Part shown: positions 47,356-54,146 of the stretch, piece by piece
How the letters are laid out: each line of letters starts with the position of its first letter
How positions within the stretch are numbered: the first letter of the stretch is position 1
Assembly: GCF_028687955.1 (NCBI RefSeq)
Contig: NZ_JAQTZC010000003.1
Span: 1-54,146 of the forward strand
DNA from: Acidocella sp.
GTDB taxonomy: Bacteria; Pseudomonadota; Alphaproteobacteria; Acetobacterales; Acetobacteraceae
Length of the DNA stretch: 54,146 bases
Direction of reading: 5' to 3'
Notes under the pieces: model-generated
Told to the model about the DNA's origin: nothing
The model's input: only the letters and a program-made list of their open reading frames with translations
The model's database searches: none
Position numbers and translations under genes: made by a program

Positions 47356-47610
47356 ATGGACATCAAGACACATGACGGAACAGCGAATTTCGTGCCCGGG
47401 ACCGTGCTCGACATCCACCACATCACGGCGGCCCAGCTGGCTGGGCTGGGAATGGAGGAAATCGCCTTCGTGAAACCGGTGATGACCGAAAACGGCCCGG
47501 CCTTTGCCATCCACGCCGCCGACGGCACGCCAATGGCCATCGCCTCCAACGCGCCGCTGGCCGCCGCCGCCATCATCCAGAACGACATGGTGCCAAGCCT
47601 GGTGCATTAG
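47356..47610 (+). CDS. DUF1150-family protein
   Basis: This 84-aa protein starts at ATG 47356 with AAGGA upstream. The family pattern is GMEEIAFVKPVMTENGPAFA, IHAADGTPMAIASNAPLAAA, AIIQNDMVPSLVH. It usually accompanies Hsp20 in alphaproteobacteria. Molecular function unknown, probably stress-related. Confidence 0.88.
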   Translation: MDIKTHDGTANFVPGTVLDIHHITAAQLAGLGMEEIAFVKPVMTENGPAFAIHAADGTPMAIASNAPLAAAAIIQNDMVPSLVH

Positions 47611-47636
47611 GTAATGCCGTGCTGACAATGCAGCAT

Positions 47637-47669
47637 GAACACCGCCCCCTCTCAGAGCGGGCGGCGTTC
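47637..47669. terminator. Hairpin between convergent genes
   Basis: GAACACCGCC (47637-47646) and GGCGGCGTTC (47660-47669) form an imperfect 10-bp stem between the converging DUF1150 and OmpA-like genes. It lacks a long T run on either strand, so it is a moderate bidirectional terminator candidate. Confidence 0.4.
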
Positions 47670-47704
47670 TCCAGCCAGAGGCAACCGCCGCGCTTATGCC
47701 CCAG

Positions 47705-48406
47705 TCAGGGCGTCTGCGCGCCTGCCGGTTGCGCCGGGAAGGCCACGTAAATTTCCACACGGCGGTTGGCCGCGCGCCCGGCGGCCGTGGCATTGCTGGC
47801 CACCGGGTTCTGCGGCCCCATGCCCTGGATGGTAATCCGCTGGCCATTAACCCCGCGCGAGACGAGATAAGACTGCACGCTTCCCGCCCGGTGGTCGGAC
47901 AGCGGATAGTTGATGCTGCTGGAGCCTGTGCTGTCTGTGTAGCCAACAATTTGCACCGTCTCGGAAGGGTTCTGCTGCACGCCGGAAGCCAGCTGATCGA
48001 GAATTGGATCGATGCGCGGGTTAAGCGTCGCGCTGCCAGTGTCGAAACCGGCGTCGGCTGGAATGTTGACCTTCAGGCGATTATCCGCCGTCTGGGTGAC
48101 CTGCACGCCGGTCCCCTGCGCGGATTGCTGCAATTGCTGCTTCTGCGCCTGCAGATGCTGGTTCCAGAGATACCCGCCAAGGCCGCCGGCCGCCGCCCCG
48201 CCCAGCGCGCCGATAATCGTGCCGCGGGCATGGCCGCCACTGGCCAGCGCGCCGATCAACGCACCACCTACGGCGCCAATTCCCGCCCCCGTGGCGGCAC
48301 TGGTGGCGCCGGGATTGTTCTGGGCATATTGCTGGCTGCACCCCGCGAGCAGCGTGACGCACATAAAGGCCGCGGCCGTCCGGTGAACGGTTCTGGTCAT
48401 TTGCAT
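47705..48406 (-). CDS. OmpA-family lipoprotein with glycine-zipper domain
   Basis: This 233-aa protein has lipobox LLAGC (Cys23). Residues ~37-85 are Gly/Ala zippers (GAGIGAVGGALIGALASGGH, GALGGAAAGGLGGYLW). Residues ~105-225 are an OmpA C-terminal peptidoglycan-binding domain (IVGYTDSTGSSSINYPLSDH, RAGSVQSYLVSRGV, NRRVEIYV). It anchors the outer membrane to peptidoglycan (YiaD-like). Confidence 0.93.
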   Translation of the reverse strand: MQMTRTVHRTAAAFMCVTLLAGCSQQYAQNNPGATSAATGAGIGAVGGALIGALASGGHARGTIIGALGGAAAGGLGGYLWNQHLQAQKQQLQQSAQGTGVQVTQTADNRLKVNIPADAGFDTGSATLNPRIDPILDQLASGVQQNPSETVQIVGYTDSTGSSSINYPLSDHRAGSVQSYLVSRGVNGQRITIQGMGPQNPVASNATAAGRAANRRVEIYVAFPAQPAGAQTP

Positions 48407-48758
48407 CGGCGTTCTCCTGATGAATTTTCAGTTTCATACGTCTCGCCAGGTAATTGCAAACAGCGTAGGGCATGAATTACCGGGCGCATCGGCTCGTCTG
48501 CCGCGCCCAAGTCTAAGCCATTTTTTAGTGGTGGAGCAAGCGGTTGGCCGGGGTGTAAGGGCTGCGCCCGCGCCTGCGGCGCCCCCGCACATTGCGCAAA
48601 TACAAAAAACAGGGTCGTGCCCCCGTCCGTGGTGTAGCATCTGTGGGTAAGTAGCCTGCCGGAGCGACCGCCACGAGTCTGGCGCAGGCGGGCTACCTAC
48701 CCACAGCGGTGGTCATCGTCGTTCTTCGGTTAAGGTTGGCATTGCAACCGACCAACCA
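48407..48758. other. Intergenic region holding the left end of an IS256-type remnant
   Basis: The first ~230 nt hold only the presumed promoter region of the lipoprotein. A long imperfect hairpin follows: 48641-48660 (CTGTGGGTAAGTAGCCTGCC) pairs with 48687-48706 at 18 of 20 positions across a 26-nt loop. The sequence then leads into the transposase fragment. GGTTG/CAACC (48733-48748) forms a smaller stem. The large hairpin is probably part of the element's terminal region. Confidence 0.5.
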
Positions 48759-49067
48759 TTGACCAGAGGAGATGACAACGATGACCGACCCTACTATGGC
48801 CTGCGCGCGCTGCTGGAAAAGAGTTCCGATACCGAGCTTTTGCGCGAGATGGTGGGCTTTACCGCCCAGCGTCTGATGGAGCTGGAAGCGGAAAGCCTGA
48901 CCGGCGCGCCCTATGGCAAGCGCAGCGGCGAGCGCGTGAACCAGCGCAAAGGGTATCGCGACCGAACCTGGGAAACCCGCGCCGGCACCATCGAACTGCG
49001 CGTGCCGAAACTGCGGCAAGGCGGCTATGTCCGTCATCTGGGGTGGGAAAGGCATGTTGCTGTCTAG
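48759..49067 (+). pseudogene. IS256-family transposase, N-terminal fragment
   Basis: This 102-aa remnant has YYGLRALLEKSSDTELLREM, VGFTAQRLMELEAESLTGAP, YGKRSGERVNQRKGYRDRTW and ETRAGTIELRVPKLRQGGY, the start of IS256/Mutator-type transposases. After KLRQGGY the family sequence is lost (VRHLGWERHVAV, stop). The DDE catalytic part is missing, so it is inactive. It borders the glycosyltransferase cluster. Confidence 0.88.
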
Positions 49068-49097
49068 CCGTTAGACAATATGATAAGTCTGCCTGCG

Positions 49098-49955
49098 TTA
49101 GAAATCAGCTGCAGGGCTATCGAACTGTTTCTCAAGGGAAAACAAAAAATCCTGAGTGATAAATTCTCCCTGATATATCTGGCTCTCCTGGTGGACACTT
49201 ACTGAATCAAGAAAACGCTGGTCAAATTCACCTTCTGTCTCTTCTCCCAGCTTCGGTTTATTCGAGAAAAATTTTGCGACACTGATTAAATGCTCCGCGC
49301 CAACCGCAAAATATGTATGCTCCGACGTACCCGGCGTGAGACCTGTGAGCATTTTTTCATTCCAAATTATTCGGGCTTTAATATCTGCCCATTTGAGGTG
49401 GAAATTATATAAGCATGAAAAGTGAGGGGATACATTCGCACCATGAAACCCAGGAGCCCAACGCAAAGGCACCGTGGTCAGACACGTCTTATTCAAGGCT
49501 GCCGAACGTAGGCCATAGTGCCGCTGATTTCCCAAAATAGGCGCATTCGAATCAAGCGGCAGATCATCTTCCAGCTCAATCACATCCACTCCGCGCGCTG
49601 TAACATAGGGTTGTTTATTTTTTTCAACAAAATCAGCGAGATTCAAAAATCTAGCCGGGTCAGGGAACAAAAATTCATCAACATCGCAGCGCAGCACTAC
49701 ATCGTAGCTATTTAGCAATATGGCAACAAAATCAGCAATCAAATCAACCCGCAGTTTATCATCGTATGGCCTGTTTACCTCCCAGATATTGCCCACTTGA
49801 ACGTCACGAAACAACGGCTTCATGCCCGCATATGTGATAACATGCAGATTCTCCGGACCAAACAAACCACCATAGTAACGCTGCCAGCGGGGGAAAAAAA
49901 ACGCCGGCGAAATTGCGTCCGTGATTACCGCAACCTTTTTTACAAGTAGGCCCAT
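49098..49955 (-). CDS. Glycosyltransferase family 2-like protein
   Basis: The 285-aa form starts at ATG 49955; an ATG at 49982 is in frame but sits directly against its SD-like AGAGG. The N-terminus is VKKVAVITDAISPAFFFPRW. A DxD-type motif, VLRCDVDEFLFPDPARFL (~90), marks nucleotide-sugar/metal binding. LRWAPGFHGANVSPHFSCLY lies further on. It resembles the Glyco_tranf_2_4/DUF23-like group. More AT rich than flanking host genes. Probably surface polysaccharide synthesis. Confidence 0.75.
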   Translation of the reverse strand: MGLLVKKVAVITDAISPAFFFPRWQRYYGGLFGPENLHVITYAGMKPLFRDVQVGNIWEVNRPYDDKLRVDLIADFVAILLNSYDVVLRCDVDEFLFPDPARFLNLADFVEKNKQPYVTARGVDVIELEDDLPLDSNAPILGNQRHYGLRSAALNKTCLTTVPLRWAPGFHGANVSPHFSCLYNFHLKWADIKARIIWNEKMLTGLTPGTSEHTYFAVGAEHLISVAKFFSNKPKLGEETEGEFDQRFLDSVSVHQESQIYQGEFITQDFLFSLEKQFDSPAADF

Positions 49956-49986
49956 TTCTCGCCAGCATTGACTCGATAACATCCTC

Positions 49987-51267
49987 TTACGCCGCCGCCG
50001 CGCTTACGTTCACGCCCTCATAGACCTCCAAAAATCCCGCCACCATATCCGCACGGCTGGCAGGCGGCGTAATCCCGGCTGCCAGGGCGTCCCACAAGCC
50101 CTTCTCAGTGCAGGCGCGGCGGATGGTTTCCGCCAGGGCGCGGGCATCGCCCATCTCGAACAACAAGCCGTCCACACCATCGGTAATGCGCTCGGCCGGG
50201 CCGCCGGCGTTAGAGGCGATCACCGGCCGCCCAAAGCTCCAGGCTTCCGAGATCACCAGGCAAAAAATTTCCCACCATACTGAAGGCACCACGACCCAGT
50301 CCACCCGCGCCATGCGCCCAGGCAATTGGTCATGATGGTAGGAGCCATTAAAAATTACATTACGATCCGCCAGCGGCAACGCCTCTTCAGCGGCAAGAAA
50401 ATCCTCAATCTCCTGGCGCCGTGCCGGAGTTGCAAACTGGATGTTATCGCCATTGATCTCAACGATAAAATCATTAAATCCGCTGGCGCGAAGCAATGTC
50501 ACCGCTTGCATCAAAACATGCAGCCCCTTGGCGTCTACCAGCTGCGCAAAAAAACCAAAGCGGTTGCGCCGCCCCCCGGCTGAGGCCGCCGGGGGCCGCA
50601 CGCCACGTGGTAACAGCCCGTTGGTAACATGCACAAACTTCGAACGCTCCAGGCCCCAGTTCTCAAACTGGTCGATCATGAACCGGCTGGGCGTGGTAAA
50701 AATATCAACCACGTCCAGATGCCGCTTCATCCACATTTCGCGCATAAAATAATGTTCCGGCGCGCGGTCCGGCAAACATTGGTGGCAGCGCACAGCAGAG
50801 GCGCGCGAACAAAGCGAGGAGTCGGTACGCCGCACCATATGCCCGTTGGCGGGGCAGATGGTCAGGAACTCATGCGCGGTGAATACAATTTTCACCTCTG
50901 GCAACACACGGCGCGTTAGGGTCAAAAAATCAATACCGATGGTAAGAAAATGATGAAAATGCACCACATCGGGCTTAATCAGCAGCAAAAACTCTGCATA
51001 GGCTTCCGCCAGCAGGACACTGCCGCTCTTCTCCCAAACATAATCATATTCCTGGGTGAGCATGAGATACTCATCCGGCCTGCCATCAAATCCCGTTATG
51101 CGCGCGCCACTTTTATAAAGTGCTGGCGAGGAATGGTCGATGGACGCCAGCAATACCGGCTCCACATCTGGCCTTTCGCGCAAACCCTGGAACAATTCAT
51201 AAGCCACCGTCTGCGCACCGCCCCGCACCAGCTCGGGATGATAGAGGCTAACCAGCAAAACCCTCAT
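49987..51267 (-). CDS. Glycosyltransferase family 4 (GT-B)
   Basis: This 426-aa protein overlaps its upstream neighbour by ATGA. The N-terminal Rossmann half is MRVLLVSLYHPELVRGGAQT with DVVHFHHFLTIGIDFLTLTR. The C-terminal half has NRFGFFAQLVDAKGLHVLMQ, the donor-site region VWWEIFCLVISEAWSFGRPV and IASNAGGPAERITDGVDGLL. Cys clusters (CSRASAVRCHQCLP) mid-protein are seen in some surface-glycan GTs. Role: transfer of a sugar to a surface glycan or protein. Confidence 0.9.
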   Translation of the reverse strand: MRVLLVSLYHPELVRGGAQTVAYELFQGLRERPDVEPVLLASIDHSSPALYKSGARITGFDGRPDEYLMLTQEYDYVWEKSGSVLLAEAYAEFLLLIKPDVVHFHHFLTIGIDFLTLTRRVLPEVKIVFTAHEFLTICPANGHMVRRTDSSLCSRASAVRCHQCLPDRAPEHYFMREMWMKRHLDVVDIFTTPSRFMIDQFENWGLERSKFVHVTNGLLPRGVRPPAASAGGRRNRFGFFAQLVDAKGLHVLMQAVTLLRASGFNDFIVEINGDNIQFATPARRQEIEDFLAAEEALPLADRNVIFNGSYHHDQLPGRMARVDWVVVPSVWWEIFCLVISEAWSFGRPVIASNAGGPAERITDGVDGLLFEMGDARALAETIRRACTEKGLWDALAAGITPPASRADMVAGFLEVYEGVNVSAAAA

Positions 51268-52895
51268 GGCGCTGCCTCTCCACCCAGACCAGCATAACTA
51301 GGCTGTGGCCCCAGCAGGCCATTATGCACCATTTCGCCCCAGCTACGGCTGAACAGCCAGCGATTAACGACTGATCCACCTTCATGCTGCGGGAGGCGCG
51401 CGGAGCCCTTGCCCTCCAAATGCCAGAGGCGGATATCATGCAACCACGGCAGGCACCCGGCCTCAATGCTTTTCAGGCACAAATCCGCATCCTCATAATG
51501 GCCAAACACATAATCCTGAGTGAAGCCGCCAAGCTGCTCAAACCAGGCCCGCTGCACAGACATAAACGCGCCCGTGACCGCGGGAACAGGCCGGGGTTTT
51601 AAAAACGCCGCCGTCTCCGGCGGGGCGCCCTTGCCGTAATGTTCCACGCGCAAAATACTGGTCTCGCGCTTACGGTGCCCGGCAAAATCAGGCATCGTAT
51701 CTTCACAAAAATACATGCCCGCATGCATCAACGATCCATCATCATAATACAGCGGCGCGCCAAACAGCGCGGTCTGTTCATGCGGCAGGGCCTCGATCAG
51801 CATAGTGTGTTTTTCCGCCCAGTCATTATCGTAGGGGAACACGTCCGGGTTCATGATCAACAGCCGGTCAGAGCTTGCAAATTGGGCGGCGGCATTATTG
51901 GCGGCGCCGAATCCAGCGTTGCTGTTAAGGATCACGACACTCATATCCAATCCATAGATCAACGCGCAGCGTTTTGCCTCACGCAACGTCTGCTCGGCAA
52001 TCCAGGGGCTGTTGAGCACGTAGATGAATTCATAATCCTGAATGCCCGGAATTTTCGAGAACAGCGCTTGTTGCAGGAACATATATTCCGCTTTGCCGTA
52101 AAGGCACACGATAATCGAGCCTTTATAGCTCCGCCCTGTCGCGCCAAAGCGCTCGGCATATGGCGCGTTTACCGCGCGGCGGCTAAGCATCTTGTTAAAG
52201 TCAATCATCTGTTCGCCGATGGCGGCATCAATCGCCGCCACAGCATCAAAATACGGGTTGCCAAAATATTTCGCTTGCACAAGATGCGTCAGCGTGACCT
52301 TGCGCATCTCCTGGTCCTCCACCAGCTCGGCGGTGACCATGAAGCTGAGTTCTGCGCCGGATTTAAGCCGCAGCACCACGCTGCACACCCCGGCCGGCAG
52401 CCTTCTGGCCGCGAACATGAAGCCCCACCATCCGTAAGGGTGCCGCCCCCCATTGGCCAAGGCAATCTCTGCGTCCTCCCGGCGTTCACGTGCCAGGCTG
52501 TTGCCCTCGAGGGAAACCGACCAGTTGGAAAAATACAGGTCCAGACTGTCCAGCCGATCGCTGGCATCGTTAATCCATCCGACAACATAAATGCCGCCGG
52601 AACGAGATACCTGGACCGCATCAACCGCCGCGGCCGGAAGTTTCACTTTTTCGCGACGGGCATCCGGCGAGGCCGTCATCACGATGCGCCCACGCACACC
52701 GCCTTGCGGCATTATGAAGGGCCTCCCCTCTGCGCGGCCGTATCTGTCATAATGGTCACGCCCTGAATGGAAGCTCCCACTGGCCACAGCCAAACGAACA
52801 TCCGGGTTCAGGCGCAGGTAGGTTTCCTCATCAAACGCCACGCCCACGCTGGCTTCTCCTGCCGCCATCACTGCCGGATCATCGATATCTGCCAT
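51264..52895 (-). CDS. Glycosyltransferase family 2 with N-terminal accessory domain
   Basis: This 543-aa protein's residues ~18-60 carry FDEETYLRLNPDVRLAVASG then HYDRYGRAEGRPF, a short repeat found at the head of some surface-glycan enzymes. Residues ~90-215 form a beta-rich domain. The GT-A domain (~258-520) includes SIIVCLYGKAEYMFLQQALF, LNSNAGFGAANNAAAQFASS, LLIMNPDVFPYDNDWAEKHT, AVTGAFMSVQRAWFEQLGGF and FGHYEDADLCLKSIEAG. First gene of the three-gene cluster. Confidence 0.9.
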   Translation of the reverse strand: MADIDDPAVMAAGEASVGVAFDEETYLRLNPDVRLAVASGSFHSGRDHYDRYGRAEGRPFIMPQGGVRGRIVMTASPDARREKVKLPAAAVDAVQVSRSGGIYVVGWINDASDRLDSLDLYFSNWSVSLEGNSLARERREDAEIALANGGRHPYGWWGFMFAARRLPAGVCSVVLRLKSGAELSFMVTAELVEDQEMRKVTLTHLVQAKYFGNPYFDAVAAIDAAIGEQMIDFNKMLSRRAVNAPYAERFGATGRSYKGSIIVCLYGKAEYMFLQQALFSKIPGIQDYEFIYVLNSPWIAEQTLREAKRCALIYGLDMSVVILNSNAGFGAANNAAAQFASSDRLLIMNPDVFPYDNDWAEKHTMLIEALPHEQTALFGAPLYYDDGSLMHAGMYFCEDTMPDFAGHRKRETSILRVEHYGKGAPPETAAFLKPRPVPAVTGAFMSVQRAWFEQLGGFTQDYVFGHYEDADLCLKSIEAGCLPWLHDIRLWHLEGKGSARLPQHEGGSVVNRWLFSRSWGEMVHNGLLGPQPSYAGLGGEAAP

Positions 52896-52981
52896 CTAAG
52901 CCCCACCTTTACGCCACCATACCGAGCAGAAGCATAACACCCAAATTACCTATACGGCTAACCATACAAGAATTAAACCGC

Positions 52982-53459
52982 CTAACGCCCATTGCGCTGG
53001 CCTGCCGGACGTTTGGGGTGAGTGACACCTGTTATCGCTATACGCCGAAGCTTGTTGGCGAAACTGAGAAAGCGAATATAATCCTGATGCCGGTGCTTTT
53101 GCTTGCACCGGCCGACTACTTTACCATCCAGCACGTTGAGGGCGGCAAACAGCGTGGTCGTGCCATGCCGGCGCCAAATCCGCTGCACCGAACTCATGCT
53201 GATACCTTGAAGTTTGGCCATGGCGGGCGAAGCCCCCGGTCATGAAGCGTTCCTGCCAGCGCCAGACAGACGTTTTGCTGGTGCCGCTGCCGCGCATGAC
53301 CGCGGCCGTGCCGCACCCGTCGACGGTCAGCAGGATGATCTGCGACCGCCAGACGTGTTTTTGCGGGCTGTTCCGATCCGCGACAACCGCTTCCAACTTG
53401 GCGTGGTCCTGGGCGGTTACTGTCACTGTGATACCATTCAGCATGCCGCAGATTCGCAT
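52982..53459 (-). pseudogene. IS630-family transposase, internally deleted
   Basis: Two frames are recognisable. 53121-53459 has the N-terminal HTH ([39 protein letters not shown]). 52982-53221 has [10 protein letters not shown] fused directly to [20 protein letters not shown]. In intact IS630 transposases these two motifs are separated by the first DDE aspartate block, so that block has been deleted. The C-terminal catalytic part is also missing. A non-functional remnant. Confidence 0.85.
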
Positions 53460-53536
53460 CTTGGCATGCTGATTAGAATCCTAAATCGGGCTCAAACGTC
53501 GGATTTTATCCCCCAGGTTGGGTTGGGTTGGCGCAA

Positions 53537-54146
53537 TCAAGTATTCACAGTCATGAAGCGATCATTTAGCTCTTTCTCATAGTAAAAGATTGCCTTTCCG
53601 GCATTTTCAGCTTGCCAGACCCGACGCGGATTATCGGGATAATAGGAGTAGCCGCCGCTGAACGTTTCGTTCCGGTTTCCAGATGGATCAAAGAAATAGA
53701 TCGTTTGTCCGCGGGTAATACCATGGCGTGTCGGCCCGATATCCAATGGAATATCATACCGGCTGATGATATCCGCGGCATGACCAACATCGTGCCAGGA
53801 TTCAAGGTTGAATGAGGTATGATGGATCTTTCCGTTCCCTGGATAAGCAAGAAAAGCTACATCATGAGCCTTGTTGCTGCAGCTCAAGAAAATGCCAAGC
53901 CGTGTACCGTTGCTTTCGTCCACCAATTCTTCTGTAACTGAAAAATCAAGCGCTTCAATAAATATCTTGGCCGATCCAGAAATATCCACACCATTGAGCG
54001 CACAATGGTCAAACCGTACGGCCCGCATACCACGAGGCTCGACATCCCAAAGATCAGGATTTTTTATTGCAGGTCCATGATCCGACAAATCCATTTCCGC
54101 ATAAAGTTCGAATACATGTTCTGTAGGCGTATTAAAACGAACCTTG
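53537..54146 (-). CDS. Extradiol (catechol 2,3-type) dioxygenase, C-terminal part
   Basis: The frame is open to the window edge, so the N-terminal part is missing. Visible are the vicinal-oxygen-chelate residues of type I extradiol enzymes: His in VRFDHCALNGVD, His in GKIHHTSFNLESWHDVGHAA and Glu in PSGNRNETFSGGY. IGPTRHGITRGQTIYFFDPS is characteristic of the XylE-like group. It would cleave a catechol ring using Fe(II). It ends ...NDRFMTVNT. Start lies beyond 54146. Confidence 0.88.
   Translation of the reverse strand, partial: KVRFNTPTEHVFELYAEMDLSDHGPAIKNPDLWDVEPRGMRAVRFDHCALNGVDISGSAKIFIEALDFSVTEELVDESNGTRLGIFLSCSNKAHDVAFLAYPGNGKIHHTSFNLESWHDVGHAADIISRYDIPLDIGPTRHGITRGQTIYFFDPSGNRNETFSGGYSYYPDNPRRVWQAENAGKAIFYYEKELNDRFMTVNT

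Overview
The window looks like the chromosome of a GC-rich alphaproteobacterium, possibly Acetobacteraceae-like. The pointers are a GcrA-type regulator, an Hsp20 + DUF1150 gene pair and the general gene style; the family-level guess comes from memory and no search was run. About 38.5 kb of it (2074-40658) is an apparently complete prophage integrated into the 3' half of a tRNA-Val(GAC) gene. The intact tRNA sits at the right end (40611-40685, minus strand). A 48-bp identical remnant of its 3' half sits at the left end (2074-2121).

Left flank (1-2073): the 5' end of an exported protein, then a divergent outer-membrane beta-barrel protein with an unusually long signal peptide.

Prophage, minus-strand arm (2204-33380, read right to left). 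It begins with a Cro-like repressor. An early operon follows: CII-like protein, GcrA homologue, a second HTH protein, and a P-loop replication ATPase. Next comes a cluster of about twelve GGTCACAG repeats around an AT-rich core, which I read as the candidate phage origin. After that comes the late operon. It has a lambda-type head module: terminase, gpW, portal, S49 protease, separate scaffold, decoration and major capsid proteins. It has a Mu-type contractile tail: sheath, tube, a chaperone with a T_TTT_TTC -1 frameshift site, tape measure, and gpN/P/45/46/47/48 homologues. Then come the fibre, a lipase, holin-like and lipoprotein genes, a papain-like peptidase and a GH24 endolysin. Most genes are joined by ATGA or TGATG overlaps. 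The phage is therefore a lambda-head/Mu-tail mosaic, predicted to be a myovirus.

Prophage, plus-strand arm (33465-40467): a CI-like repressor, tiny hypothetical and membrane peptides, a large ParB-like protein, ASCH and DUF4326 proteins, excisionase-like and tyrosine integrase genes, a mini ParB-fold protein and an XRE regulator. Two outward promoters carry the same operator, CCACATAWCGTGG, in an 18-bp -35/-10 spacer. One drives cro and one drives the right arm, which suggests symmetrical control by the short CI-like repressor. One membrane-anchored protein (32404-33066) lies against the flow and looks like a lysogeny-expressed accessory gene.

Right flank (40611-54146): tRNA-Val, dnaE, a def-fmt-truA operon, hsp20 + DUF1150, and an OmpA-family lipoprotein. 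A three-gene glycosyltransferase cluster follows, bounded by a truncated IS256-family element and a decayed IS630-family element. The last gene is the C-terminal part of an extradiol ring-cleavage dioxygenase running off the window.
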